DNA of 64,000 nt, taken from assembly GCF_003852705.1 (NCBI RefSeq), contig NZ_REFA01000008.1, forward strand, positions 40,321-104,320, given 5' to 3'. The position numbers were made by a program, and so were the translations under genes. Below the pieces are notes generated by a model. That model had not been told where the DNA came from, did not search any database, and was given only the letters and a program-made list of their open reading frames with translations. Shown here piece by piece: positions 7,504-16,345 of this stretch. Every line of letters starts with the position of its first letter. The first letter of the stretch is position 1. This DNA is from Amniculibacterium aquaticum (GTDB taxonomy: Bacteria; Bacteroidota; Bacteroidia; Flavobacteriales; Weeksellaceae).

Positions 7504-8313
7504 ATGTTGCAACAAACAATCGAAAACATTTGGGAGAATAGAGAATTGCTTCAAGATCCTGCCAATCAGGAAATTATCAGAACGGTGATCCATCAGTTGG
7601 ATTTGGGTGAACTTCGTGTAGCAGAACCTACAGAAAACGGTTGGAAAGTAAACGAATGGGTGAAAAAAGCCGTAGTCATGTATTTCCCAATTCAAAAAAT
7701 GGAAACCATTGAGGTGGGATGTTTCGAGTTTCACGATAAAATTCCGTTGAAGAAAAATTATGCTGAAAAAGGAGTAAGAGTTGTGCCACATGCCATTGCA
7801 AGACACGGATGTTTTGTAGCGCCTGGCGTTATTATGATGCCGTCTTATGTTAATATTGGTGCGTATGTCGATAGCGGAACCATGGTAGATACTTGGGCTA
7901 CCGTAGGATCTTGCGCACAAATCGGTAAAAATGTTCACCTTAGTGGTGGCGTTGGTATTGGTGGTGTTTTGGAACCTTTGCAGGCTGCTCCCGTAATTAT
8001 TGAAGACGATTGTTTTGTGGGTTCAAGATGCATTGTTGTAGAAGGGGTTCATGTGGAAAAAGAAGCGGTTTTGGGTGCCAATGTCGTATTGACGGCTTCA
8101 ACAAAAATCATTGATATTACAGGTGATGAACCGGTTGAATTGAAGGGAAGAGTGCCGGCCAGATCGGTGGTGATCCCAGGTTCTTATACCAAAAAATTCC
8201 CGGCAGGAGAGTATCAAGTTCCTTGTGCTTTGATCATCGGAAAAAGAAAAGAATCAACCGACAAAAAAACCTCTTTGAACGATGCTCTTAGAGAAAATAA
8301 TGTTGCCGTATAA
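7504..8313 (+). CDS. dapD: 2,3,4,5-tetrahydropyridine-2,6-dicarboxylate N-succinyltransferase
   Basis: DapD transfers succinyl from succinyl-CoA to tetrahydrodipicolinate in the succinylase branch of lysine and meso-diaminopimelate synthesis, so it feeds both protein and peptidoglycan synthesis. The 269-residue protein has a helical N-terminal domain (about 1-95) and a left-handed beta-helix of hexapeptide repeats (about 100-230), with VDSGTMVDTWATVGSCAQIG and the active-site loop GGVLEPLQAAPVIIED. Length is normal for the family. It is monocistronic and ends in a hairpin terminator. Confidence 0.96.
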   Translation: MLQQTIENIWENRELLQDPANQEIIRTVIHQLDLGELRVAEPTENGWKVNEWVKKAVVMYFPIQKMETIEVGCFEFHDKIPLKKNYAEKGVRVVPHAIARHGCFVAPGVIMMPSYVNIGAYVDSGTMVDTWATVGSCAQIGKNVHLSGGVGIGGVLEPLQAAPVIIEDDCFVGSRCIVVEGVHVEKEAVLGANVVLTASTKIIDITGDEPVELKGRVPARSVVIPGSYTKKFPAGEYQVPCALIIGKRKESTDKKTSLNDALRENNVAV

Positions 8314-8337
8314 GCAATAACTCTTTTCTATTAGAAA

Positions 8338-8376
8338 AAAAACTCTTTGAATGTTGTTTCAGAGAGTTTTTTTTGG
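8338..8376 (+). terminator. Rho-independent terminator of dapD
   Basis: AACTCTTTGAA pairs with TTCAGAGAGTT (one mismatch) around a 6-base loop and is followed by a run of T. Confidence 0.8.
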
Positions 8377-8585
8377 TCATAATATGACGAATGTCGATTT
8401 GAGTTATTATAAAATGAATTTCGTTATTTTCGAATGATCAAATGTGAAACTACCGATAGGATTGCCCCATGCAATCCTTACCAATAATCAAACAATTGGT
8501 TGAAACCCCCGATGATTATCGATAATTCGTTTTGTTGCTTCACGATACTTTAGTATTTTTACCCATTAACTAAATTTTGTACTAA
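8377..8585. other. Gene-free spacer with small hairpin
   Basis: AT-rich spacer between the dapD terminator and the glycosyltransferase operon. It holds a short hairpin, AGGATTG-CCCCATG-CAATCCT at 8458-8478, and imperfect palindromes near 8515-8530. It must contain the operon's promoter, but no clear TAnnTTTG element was found. Confidence 0.3.
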
Positions 8586-9758
8586 GTGAAAGAAAAGTTT
8601 ATTTCTTTTTTTACCCGTTTTCCCATTGTTGCTGCAATTTATATTCTTGTTGCAGGGCTTACGGCGTTTTCAAAATACCAAAGAGGACCGGAGAGTTATA
8701 ACAATTATTTATTGTTCAAAAATGTTTTTGTACACACCAGCGAGAAGCTGAATTTATACTCACTGTATCCGGAACTGTACTTTGATAGCAACCATTACGG
8801 AGTTTTTTTCTCAGTGCTTATTGTTCCATTTGCCGTATTGCCGGACGGTTTTGGAATGGTTTTGTGGAATGTTGCCAATGTTCTGTTATTTCTATTCGCC
8901 ATTTATAAACTCCCTTTTACCGAAACTCAAAAGTCACTTTTTGCTTGGCTTTGCATTCAAGAATACATTACTGCAGCTCTTTATTTTCAGTTTAATATTG
9001 CACTTACAGGTCTTTTAATGCTTTCGGCTGTGGCTGTTTTAAGAGGTAGAGAAATTCATTCGGCTTTTTCCATCATGATTGGGACTTTTGTGAAAATCTA
9101 CGGAGTGGTCGGGCTTTCGGCATTTTTATTTATGAAAAACAAAACTAAATTTATTGCAGCTTGCTTCGTGTTTGCAATACTTTTTTTCTTACTCCCGATG
9201 CTGATTTCGGATGCGCATTTCGGTGTACAATCGTATCTGGATTGGTACCAATCGCTTACCGAAAAAAATCTGTCCAATCAAGTTTTAGGGACAAGGCAAG
9301 ACTATTCTGTAATGGGCGTCTTTAGACGAATTTTGGGCGATGCTTCCTTGCCAACTTTGTGGTTTCTAATCCCGGGTATGGTGGTCTTTGCTTTGCCGTA
9401 TCTACGATTCAATCAATATAAATTGCCTGCGTTCCAAATGATGATATTGGCATCAACATTATTGTTTCTAGTGCTCTTTAGTTCCGGATCGGAGTCGCCA
9501 ACCTACATCATCGCTGTTTCTGGGGTGATGATATGGTTTTTGATGCAGAAAAATAAAAACAAATTGGATGTTGCTCTTTTGATTTTCGTGATTGTTCTTA
9601 CATGTTTCGGGTTTTCGGATGTATTCCCAAAATCTTTTAAAGAAAACTACATAATGAAATATTCTCTGAAAGCCGTCCCTTGTATTTTGGTGTGGATGAA
9701 AATAATTTACGAATTGCTTACCCGTGATTTCGAGAAAGATTATATTTTAGCAAAATGA
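8586..9758 (+). CDS. GT87-like integral membrane glycosyltransferase (DUF2029)
   Basis: A 390-residue protein with about nine to ten transmembrane helices and the N-terminal look of the GT87/DUF2029 family (GT-C fold), which transfers sugars from polyprenyl-phosphate donors on the periplasmic side. Supporting features are an acidic loop after the first helix (YQRGPESYNNY) and the segment LNLYSLYPELYFDSNHYG, typical of these enzymes. The sugar and acceptor are unknown. Its stop overlaps the start of the next gene (ATGA), so it forms a coupled operon with the GT2 and GT4 genes downstream. Confidence 0.75.
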   Translation: MKEKFISFFTRFPIVAAIYILVAGLTAFSKYQRGPESYNNYLLFKNVFVHTSEKLNLYSLYPELYFDSNHYGVFFSVLIVPFAVLPDGFGMVLWNVANVLLFLFAIYKLPFTETQKSLFAWLCIQEYITAALYFQFNIALTGLLMLSAVAVLRGREIHSAFSIMIGTFVKIYGVVGLSAFLFMKNKTKFIAACFVFAILFFLLPMLISDAHFGVQSYLDWYQSLTEKNLSNQVLGTRQDYSVMGVFRRILGDASLPTLWFLIPGMVVFALPYLRFNQYKLPAFQMMILASTLLFLVLFSSGSESPTYIIAVSGVMIWFLMQKNKNKLDVALLIFVIVLTCFGFSDVFPKSFKENYIMKYSLKAVPCILVWMKIIYELLTRDFEKDYILAK

Positions 9759-10678
9759 AAAGCATCAGCATTGTAATTCCAGCCTATAATGAAGAGGGAA
9801 ATCTTAGAAAAATCAGAGAAGAAATAGATTTGGTTTTTCAAAATTTACCCACTTATCGATACGAAATTATTTTTGTTAATGATGGCAGTCGGGACAATAC
9901 TCAAGAGATTTTAGAAATCATGTCCACGGAGTTTTCAGAAGTGAAATTTATAGAATTTTCAAGAAATTTTGGCCATCAAAATGCGGTGAAAGCGGGTCTG
10001 GATTTTGCCATGGGCAATGCAGTAATCTCAATGGATGCCGACCTTCAGCACCCACCAAAAGTAATTTTGGAGCTGATCAAAAAATGGGAAGAAGGTTACG
10101 ACTTGGTCTATACTCTGAGAAAATACAACCAAGCAACATCACCGTTTAAAAAATTGACTTCCAATTTTTTCTATAAAATTTTAGTCTCACTTTCCGATGT
10201 CGAGTTGGAAAAAGGAAGCTCGGATTTCAGGTTGATGGATGCTTCTGTAGTCGAAATTATGCGCCAAGCCGATGAATCGGATTTGTTCCTTCGTGGACTT
10301 TCCAAATGGGTGGGCTTTAGACAATATGCCGTTCATTATACGGCAGACGATCGTTTCTCCGGAAGCAGCAAATACAGTTTGAAAAAAATGTTCAAATTTG
10401 CTTTTACAGGCATCACGGCTTTTTCGGTGAAACCCTTATATTTAGCTTCTTATCTTGGGTTTTTCTTTTCTTTTTTAGGGTTGCTGTACATTCCGTATGT
10501 GGTTTATGCCTTCATCAGCAAAACAGAAATTTCAGGTTGGGCATCGCTTATCATGACGGTGGTTTTTTTTGGTGGTGTGCAGCTCATCATTCTCGGGATA
10601 TTGGGCATCTACATTGGGAAAATGTTCAAACAAATGAAAAATAGACCCAATTATATTGTTAGGTCCAAAAATTTTTAA
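9755..10678 (+). CDS. GT2 glycosyltransferase, polyprenyl-phosphate sugar synthase type
   Basis: A 307-residue enzyme of the DPM1/GtrB/ArnC group, which moves a sugar from a nucleotide donor onto a polyprenyl phosphate at the cytoplasmic face. The catalytic domain (about 1-220) shows VIPAYNEEGNL, the FVNDGSRDNT metal/nucleotide motif, MDADLQHPP (DxD) and SDFRLMD. Two C-terminal transmembrane helices (about 230-255 and 265-290) anchor it. It could make the lipid-linked sugar used by the GT87-like protein encoded just upstream. Both ends overlap neighbouring genes. Confidence 0.88.
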   Translation: MKSISIVIPAYNEEGNLRKIREEIDLVFQNLPTYRYEIIFVNDGSRDNTQEILEIMSTEFSEVKFIEFSRNFGHQNAVKAGLDFAMGNAVISMDADLQHPPKVILELIKKWEEGYDLVYTLRKYNQATSPFKKLTSNFFYKILVSLSDVELEKGSSDFRLMDASVVEIMRQADESDLFLRGLSKWVGFRQYAVHYTADDRFSGSSKYSLKKMFKFAFTGITAFSVKPLYLASYLGFFFSFLGLLYIPYVVYAFISKTEISGWASLIMTVVFFGGVQLIILGILGIYIGKMFKQMKNRPNYIVRSKNF

Positions 10679-11781
10679 TGATGAAGATAGGGTACGATGC
10701 CAAACGGCTTTTTCATAATGCCTCTGGATTGGGCAATTATTCTCGGGATTTAGTCAGGATTGTCGCTCAGTTTTATCCTGAAAACTTGTATGTCGTTTTT
10801 GCAAAATCACCTTCTGAAAGAGCAAAGTCTTTGTTAGAAGTATCAAATGTTTTTTTTAGAAAAATATCAGGAGCTAAGTTTGGACGACAACTTCAAATGG
10901 GAAAAGATGCACAAGCTGAGGATTGTGATATCTTCCACGGTCTGTCTGGAGAATTGCCTTTGAAATGGAGCCGTAAACCCATTAAAAAAATCGTTACCGT
11001 ACACGATGTTATCTTCTTAAAATATCCGGAATTTTATTCTTTTTTTGATCGTAAAATCCATGCTTGGAAATTTAAAAATGCATGTTCGCAAGCCGATTTG
11101 GTCGTGGCTATTTCGCAGCAAACAAAAAGCGACATCGTGCAGTACTTCAAAGTTCCGGAAGAGAAAATCCGTGTGGTGTACCAATCCTGTCATCAGGCTT
11201 TTAAAGTAGAATATTCTGAAAAAGAATTATCAGAAGTTCAGCAAAAATATTCTCTTCCACTTGAGTTTTTATTGAATGTAGGGACTATAGAAGAGCGAAA
11301 GAACCTTTTCTCCGTGGTGAAAGCCATTAAAGGTACCTCCATCCCTTTAGTGGTGGTAGGTAAGGAGACAAAATATTCGGTTAGAATTAGAAAGTTTATA
11401 GAGAAAAATAAGATGCAAAATCAGGTTTTTTTTCTGAAAAATGTATCCATGGAAGATTTGGCAAAAATCTATCAATTGGCAAGCATCTTTATTTATCCAA
11501 GTTTGTACGAGGGTTTTGGTATCCCGATTATCGAGGCGTTGTTTTCTAAAACTCCCGTAATTACAAGCAATCTGAGTTGTTTGCCAGAAGCAGGCGGGCC
11601 GGATTCTTTATACATAGACCCCAATAATACGGACGACATCAGGTCGAAAATCAATTTTCTTTGGGAAAATAAATCCGAACGAGATCGACGATCAGAAAGA
11701 TCTTTTCAATTTGTACAAAAATTCAACGAAGAGCAGATCGCTAAAGAGATGATGGAAGTGTATAAAGAAGTACTAAGTTAG
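10678..11781 (+). CDS. GT4 family glycosyltransferase
   Basis: A 367-residue soluble enzyme with a GT-B fold. The N-terminal domain contains GNYSRDLVR and DIFHGLSGELP; the C-terminal Rossmann domain has the family signature YPSLYEGFGIPIIEAL, with the E-x7-E residues that hold the nucleotide sugar, and TSNLSCLPEAGG. The donor and acceptor are unknown. As the third gene of the operon (TAATG overlap with the GT2 gene) it probably adds a sugar to the same surface glycan or glycolipid. A strong hairpin terminator follows. Confidence 0.9.
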   Translation: MMKIGYDAKRLFHNASGLGNYSRDLVRIVAQFYPENLYVVFAKSPSERAKSLLEVSNVFFRKISGAKFGRQLQMGKDAQAEDCDIFHGLSGELPLKWSRKPIKKIVTVHDVIFLKYPEFYSFFDRKIHAWKFKNACSQADLVVAISQQTKSDIVQYFKVPEEKIRVVYQSCHQAFKVEYSEKELSEVQQKYSLPLEFLLNVGTIEERKNLFSVVKAIKGTSIPLVVVGKETKYSVRIRKFIEKNKMQNQVFFLKNVSMEDLAKIYQLASIFIYPSLYEGFGIPIIEALFSKTPVITSNLSCLPEAGGPDSLYIDPNNTDDIRSKINFLWENKSERDRRSERSFQFVQKFNEEQIAKEMMEVYKEVLS

Positions 11782-11805
11782 TTACTCACTATTCAGAATA
11801 ATTTA

Positions 11806-11841
11806 CAACCACAAACTTTTTATTTGTTTGTGGTTGTTTTT
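11806..11841 (+). terminator. Terminator of the glycosyltransferase operon
   Basis: CAACCACAAAC and GTTTGTGGTTG form an 11-bp stem followed by TTTT. It lies between convergent genes and may also serve the minus-strand gene ending at 11860. Confidence 0.82.
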
Positions 11842-11859
11842 ATTAGAACCTAAAATCTA

Positions 11860-12138
11860 TTATTCGATAAATTTGTTTTGCTCATTGAGTAAAACACCAG
11901 CAAAACCAAAAAATACAACTGCAAATACAGTGAAAGCAATGACCAGAATCCAAATGAGAAACATTCCTCTAGCCCAATTTTTTCTGTGAATGTTACCGTC
12001 TCCTAAAGCCCAGACTAACAAAAGAATCCATCCGATGACTGGGATTCCGGCGAGAACAATATTGATGGCCCAATCACCACTGGACAATGTTCTATGTCTG
12101 TAGTCGTAAGCTCCGTTGATTTCTTTTTGATTTTCCAT
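11860..12138 (-). CDS. Small two-helix membrane protein, hypothetical
   Basis: A 92-residue protein with a polar N-terminus (about 1-22), two transmembrane helices (about 24-45 and 57-83) and a positively charged loop between them (GNIHRKNWARG). The loop followed by a hydrophobic helix resembles small Bacteroidota inner-membrane proteins of unknown function. There is no signal cleavage site or catalytic motif. It stands between the convergent glycosyltransferase operon and dnaJ and has no evident partner. Confidence 0.65.
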   Translation of the reverse strand: MENQKEINGAYDYRHRTLSSGDWAINIVLAGIPVIGWILLLVWALGDGNIHRKNWARGMFLIWILVIAFTVFAVVFFGFAGVLLNEQNKFIE

Positions 12139-12225
12139 TGATTTGTTTTTTTAATTTGAAATAAATGTATGGTTTTTTTCTTCTTTATGAGTATTTTTTT
12201 GCAAGGTATTGTGCAATGGACAAAA

Positions 12226-12260
12226 AAATCCCCAACACGAATAAAAATGTTGGGGATTTA
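12226..12260 (-). terminator. Terminator of grpE-dnaJ
   Basis: On the minus strand AAATCCCCAACA pairs with TGTTGGGGATTT and is followed by TTTTTT, about 50 bases after the dnaJ stop. Confidence 0.85.
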
Positions 12261-12310
12261 TGAAGTTGAAATTTGGTATTGAAAATTTCTAAATAAATTT
12301 AAACCGGCTC

Positions 12311-13432
12311 TTAATTGAACATGTCTTTTACCTTGTCGAAAAATGATTTTTCTTTTCCAGACGGTTCGGCAGTCATTTCGCCGTTTTCCATTTGTTTTTC
12401 AAAGAAAGCTTTTTGTTCGGCATTTAGTTTTTGAGGAGTCCAAACATTGATGTGGACAAACATATCGCCTTTGCCATAGCTGTCGATGCTTGGGAGTCCT
12501 TTTCCGCTAAGTCTAAGAATTTTTCCGGATTGTGTACCGGCATCTATTTTTATTTTTACCTTCCCACCTACGGTTGGGATTTCTTTTTGAGTTCCCAGAG
12601 CGGCTTCTGCAAAAGAAATGTACAATTCTTGGTGCAGGTTGTCACCTTCTCGTTTGATGGTTTTATCTTCTTCTTCCTCAACAACAACATAAAGGTCACC
12701 AGGGTTGCCACCAAAAGGTGCGTCGTTACCTTTGCCTCTCACATTCAGTTGTATGCCGTCTCTTGCACCTGCCGGAATGTTGATGGTCACTTCTTCCTCA
12801 TCTTTTACCAATCCTTGAGCATTTGCACCAGCCGGGATTTTATCGGCCACCTTTCCAAGACCTTGACAAGTGCCACAAGTGGTTTGTGTTTGCATTTGCC
12901 CGAACATGGTGTTCATAACTTTTATTTGAGCACCAGATCCGTGACAGGTCGGACAGGTTTTGGAAGTTACTCCGGCTGCGGCTTTCATTTTTTTTACCTT
13001 GATGGTTTTTTGGGTGCCGTTCACCATTTCTTCCAAGTTTAGTTTTATCCTAACCCTAAGGTTAGATCCTCTAACTTGTTGTTGTCTTTGCTGTCCACCA
13101 CCAAAACCACCGCCAAAATGACCGCCAAAGATGTCACCAAACTGGGAGAAAATATCTTCCATGTTCATGCCGCCACCAAAACCGCCACCGCCAAAACCAC
13201 CGTTTCCGCCCATTCCGGCGTGTCCGTATTGGTCATAACGGGCTTTTTTATTGTCGTCACTCAAGATTTCATAGGCTTCAGCAGCTTCTTTAAATTTATC
13301 TTCAGCTTCTTTGTTTCCAGGGTTTTTGTCAGGATGGTATTTGATAGCCATTTTACGGTAGGCTTTCTTAATTTCATCCGCCGATGCACCTTTGGAGATG
13401 CCTAGAACTTCGTAATAGTCGCGTTTTGCCAT
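12311..13432 (-). CDS. dnaJ: Chaperone protein DnaJ, with only one zinc site
   Basis: DnaJ delivers unfolded clients to DnaK and stimulates its ATPase. The 373-residue protein has a J domain (1-70, HPD at 33-35), a Gly/Phe-rich linker (about 71-115), a client-binding domain and a C-terminal dimerisation region. The usual zinc domain has four CxxCxGxG motifs; here only two are present, Cys160/163 and Cys186/189 (motifs II and III by position). The places of motifs I and IV read [11 protein letters not shown] and [10 protein letters not shown], without cysteine. Length and frame are otherwise normal. It is cotranscribed with grpE 24 bases upstream. Confidence 0.95.
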   Translation of the reverse strand: MAKRDYYEVLGISKGASADEIKKAYRKMAIKYHPDKNPGNKEAEDKFKEAAEAYEILSDDNKKARYDQYGHAGMGGNGGFGGGGFGGGMNMEDIFSQFGDIFGGHFGGGFGGGQQRQQQVRGSNLRVRIKLNLEEMVNGTQKTIKVKKMKAAAGVTSKTCPTCHGSGAQIKVMNTMFGQMQTQTTCGTCQGLGKVADKIPAGANAQGLVKDEEEVTINIPAGARDGIQLNVRGKGNDAPFGGNPGDLYVVVEEEEDKTIKREGDNLHQELYISFAEAALGTQKEIPTVGGKVKIKIDAGTQSGKILRLSGKGLPSIDSYGKGDMFVHINVWTPQKLNAEQKAFFEKQMENGEMTAEPSGKEKSFFDKVKDMFN

Positions 13433-13456
13433 TTTTTTTACTTTTCTTGGGGTCTA

Positions 13457-13996
13457 TTAAAATCCGGTTACCACTTTTGTGAAACGGATTACTTTTCCGT
13501 GAAGGGTGTATCCCACTTCGATTACATCTACAATTTTTCCTTTCAATTCTTCCTGTGGAGCAGGGATTTGGGTAATGGCTTCATGGAAATCCACATCAAA
13601 AATGTCACCTGCTTTAACTTCTATGGTTTGAAGCCCTTTTTCCACCAATTTTCCTTTGAATTTTTGGTAAATTAATTCCACTCCTTTCAGGTCGGCCTCG
13701 TTGCCGTTTTTAGCAATTTCTTTTAAAGCTCTTTCAAAATCGTCCAAAACAGCCAACATGGTGACCATCATATCTTGATTGGCAAATTGAAAGAAATCGT
13801 TTTTCTCTTTTGCTGTTCTTTTTTTATAATTTTCAAATTCGGCAAAAAGACGGATGTAGCGATCTTTTTCTGCTGACAAAAGTTCCTCTGCTGTCGGTGC
13901 AGCTTCGGTTTTTTCTGTCGTTTCGGTATCGGTTTGTGCCGTATTTTCTTCTTGCAATTCTAGGTTTTCTTCGTGTATATCTTTGTTTTCGGACAT
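13457..13996 (-). CDS. grpE: Nucleotide exchange factor GrpE
   Basis: GrpE is the nucleotide exchange factor of DnaK. The 179-residue protein begins with an acidic, disordered tail (about 1-35), followed by the long dimerisation helix with YIRLFAEFENYKKRTAKEK, and a C-terminal beta domain ending in GYTLHGKVIRFTKVVTG. This is the expected layout and length. It is the first gene of a grpE-dnaJ operon; dnaK is not in the window. No CIRCE-type heat-shock operator was recognised upstream. Confidence 0.95.
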   Translation of the reverse strand: MSENKDIHEENLELQEENTAQTDTETTEKTEAAPTAEELLSAEKDRYIRLFAEFENYKKRTAKEKNDFFQFANQDMMVTMLAVLDDFERALKEIAKNGNEADLKGVELIYQKFKGKLVEKGLQTIEVKAGDIFDVDFHEAITQIPAPQEELKGKIVDVIEVGYTLHGKVIRFTKVVTGF

Positions 13997-14067
13997 AATC
14001 TTGATTTTATTTTTTACTGTAAGTCAAATTTTTTGCCAAAGATTGTATTCGGACAAAAGGTCAGTTT

Positions 14068-15069
14068 TTAGTTTAAATGAAAATGATGAGGGAAGGCTTC
14101 TTCCGGTTTTTTCTTTAATACATTGAGAAGTATCCACGATTTTAAAAATCCATATCCGTAGGAAAATAATTGTATGTAAGATGCCATAATCGCCAACAAT
14201 CCAATGCTGATGTTTTTAGTTTTTACCGTAGCATGGATCAGGATCAGGAAGGTGTACAGACCGTACATGGATAGTATGAATCCTTGGTGCAGGGTATAAT
14301 ATTCTATAAAAGATCCCACATAGCCCAATAAAAATAGGGTAGGAAAGGCAAATGAAATCTTAACATATTGGGGGTGTCTTTGGTTGAGGATGGGTCTTGC
14401 ACATCCAAATTGATACACCTGTTTGGAGAATTTTCCAAAATCGACCCTGCGTTTGTGGTACACCGCGATATCATCAAAAAATGCCGTGGTGTAGCCTTTT
14501 TCCCACAGCGTCATGGAAAGATCCGGATCTTCGCCAATTCTTAAATTGCTAAATCCTCCAACCTCTAAAAAAGTAGTTTTCCTAACGCCCATGTTAAAAC
14601 TTCTGGGTTGAAATTTGGACATTGACTTTTTACTGCCTCTAATACCACCGGTGGTAAAAATGGAAGTCATGGAATAGGAAATTGCTTTTTGTATCAGGTT
14701 GAATCCGTGATGTGCTTTGTCTGCACCGCCAAAGGCATCGCAAGTGTTTTTCTCTAAATTTTTCTTGATGTTCTCCACATAATCCTTTTCCACAATCACA
14801 TCCGAATCCACAAAAACCAGCCATTCGTTGCTCGCTCTTTCAGCTCCGTAATTTCTGGATAATCCCGGCCCAGAGTTTGATTTTTTAAAATAGCGGATGT
14901 CCAAAATTTCTTTAAAACCATCAACGGTTGGCTGTAAATTGATCAAAGAACCGTCATCAACAATAACAATTTCAAACGCCTTATCCGTTTGGAAAGATAG
15001 GGACTGCAACAACTCGAAAAGCTCGTCTTTGCGGTTGTAGATGGCAATGATGATGGAAAGTGTGGGCAT
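14068..15069 (-). CDS. GT2 family glycosyltransferase with C-terminal membrane helices
   Basis: A 333-residue enzyme. The N-terminal GT-A domain shows SIIIAIYNRKDEL, EIVIVDDGS, the SGPGLSRNYG loop, the metal-binding VDSDVIVEKDY and the acceptor-side RIGEDPDLSM. Two hydrophobic segments lie at about 245-265 and 285-310. The family transfers a sugar from a nucleotide donor to a lipid or polysaccharide acceptor; specificity cannot be read here. It follows the THUMP methyltransferase gene by 37 bases on the same strand, so cotranscription is likely though a functional link is not evident. Confidence 0.88.
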   Translation of the reverse strand: MPTLSIIIAIYNRKDELFELLQSLSFQTDKAFEIVIVDDGSLINLQPTVDGFKEILDIRYFKKSNSGPGLSRNYGAERASNEWLVFVDSDVIVEKDYVENIKKNLEKNTCDAFGGADKAHHGFNLIQKAISYSMTSIFTTGGIRGSKKSMSKFQPRSFNMGVRKTTFLEVGGFSNLRIGEDPDLSMTLWEKGYTTAFFDDIAVYHKRRVDFGKFSKQVYQFGCARPILNQRHPQYVKISFAFPTLFLLGYVGSFIEYYTLHQGFILSMYGLYTFLILIHATVKTKNISIGLLAIMASYIQLFSYGYGFLKSWILLNVLKKKPEEAFPHHFHLN

Positions 15070-15106
15070 TCTCTAGTATTGAAAGAAAAGTTGGGTAGGT
15101 TAAAAA

Positions 15107-16264
15107 TTAATCGTTGTCGTGTTTTTTCTTTGTTCCTTCGTACATTTCGTATTGTAGGAAACGGGTTTCTAACTTCCCGTTGAATAATTTTACCTTTCTG
15201 GAAGGTCGTAGTCCAATTTTTTTTACCGCTTCCAAATCCGAAGAGATGAGCCATGCCAAAGTGTTGGGGTAGCTTTGCTTGAAGGTATCTCCAATTTTTT
15301 TGTAGAAATCTTCTTGGTTGATGGCGATTCTCTCGTCGTACGGAGGGTTGAAAACCATCAGTAGAGGGAAAAGATCTTTTTTACTGTCGAAAAAGTTTTG
15401 TTTTCTTACCTCGATGAGGTCTTCCATTTCTGCTGCTTCAATATTGATTCTGGAGTAGGCCAGCATTTTAAGGTCGATATCGTATCCAACAATTTTTCCG
15501 GTAAATTCTTTCACGCGATTCAGACGGAACTCTTTTATTTTTTTGAATAAATCTTCGTCATAATTTTTCCAATTTTGGAAAGCAAATCGTTTTCTGAAAG
15601 TTTGTGCCGGAAGATCCATAGCGATCATCGCCGCTTCGATCAAAAGCGTGCCACTACCACACATAGGATCCAGGAAATTTCCCTTTCCGTCCCAACCTGC
15701 AATTTGCAACATCCCCGAAGCCAAAACTTCGTTTAGTGGGGCTTGTCCTTGCTCTCTTCTGTAGCCTCTCTTGAAAAGCGGCTCGCCTGAAGAATCCAAA
15801 GAGATGGTCACAAAATCTCTATCGATGTGGAGGTGGAATTTGATGTCTGGATTTTTTGCATCTACAGAAGGTCTTTTTCCAAATTTGTCCTTAAAATAAT
15901 CCACAATAGCGTCTTTCATTTTCAGAGCCATAAATTGTGAATGGGTGAATTTTTCTGAATGTACCGTTGCGTCAATAGCAAAAGTCTGCCCAATGGACAT
16001 AAAAGTTGACCAATTGGTTCGGTATATTTTTTCGTAGAATTTTTGCTCGTTAAAGGCTTTGAATTCTAAAATTGGAACTAAAATTTTAACGGCTGTTCTG
16101 GCAGAGTAGTTGATCTTGTATAGGAAACCCAAATCGCCCACGCAATTTACCGCACGATTTTTAATTTCTACATTTCTACCTCCCAATTTCTTTATTTCTT
16201 CGGCCAAAATAGGCTCCAATCCAAAGAAAGTCTTTATTTGTATTTGTAAATTTTCAGTATCCAT
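15107..16264 (-). CDS. THUMP-domain class I SAM-dependent RNA methyltransferase (RlmL N-terminal type)
   Basis: A 385-residue predicted 23S rRNA guanine-N2 methyltransferase. The frame is open to 16399, but the ATG at 16264 (MDTENLQIQ) is chosen: it fits the family start, and a TACCTTTG promoter element lies six bases upstream. An N-terminal ferredoxin-like/THUMP region (about 1-150) begins FFGLEPILAEEIKKLGG. The Rossmann part has FLDPMCGSGTLLIEAAMIA (SAM binding) and the catalytic NPPY motif in FNPPYDERI. It corresponds to the RlmL half of E. coli RlmKL; the RlmK half is absent. The exact target guanine is inferred only. Confidence 0.9.
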   Translation of the reverse strand: MDTENLQIQIKTFFGLEPILAEEIKKLGGRNVEIKNRAVNCVGDLGFLYKINYSARTAVKILVPILEFKAFNEQKFYEKIYRTNWSTFMSIGQTFAIDATVHSEKFTHSQFMALKMKDAIVDYFKDKFGKRPSVDAKNPDIKFHLHIDRDFVTISLDSSGEPLFKRGYRREQGQAPLNEVLASGMLQIAGWDGKGNFLDPMCGSGTLLIEAAMIAMDLPAQTFRKRFAFQNWKNYDEDLFKKIKEFRLNRVKEFTGKIVGYDIDLKMLAYSRINIEAAEMEDLIEVRKQNFFDSKKDLFPLLMVFNPPYDERIAINQEDFYKKIGDTFKQSYPNTLAWLISSDLEAVKKIGLRPSRKVKLFNGKLETRFLQYEMYEGTKKKHDND

Positions 16265-16333
16265 AGTTTGCAAAGGTAAGGACTTTGTAGAATAATTAAC
16301 GGTAGATAAGGATAGTTTTCCATCAATTTTGGT

Positions 16334-16341
16334 TATTTTTG
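16334..16341 (+). promoter_or_regulatory. TAnnTTTG -7 element directly before the 16346 gene
   Basis: TATTTTTG ends four bases before the ATG at 16346, the same spacing seen at truB, mntH, prfB and the 50-residue gene at 29019. Confidence 0.5.
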
Positions 16342-16345
16342 CACT

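Noticed and set aside
7267..7938. Long open frame of 223 codons on the minus strand opposite dapD
   Set aside because: It overlaps the well-supported dapD gene and an intergenic repeat and has no recognisable domain.
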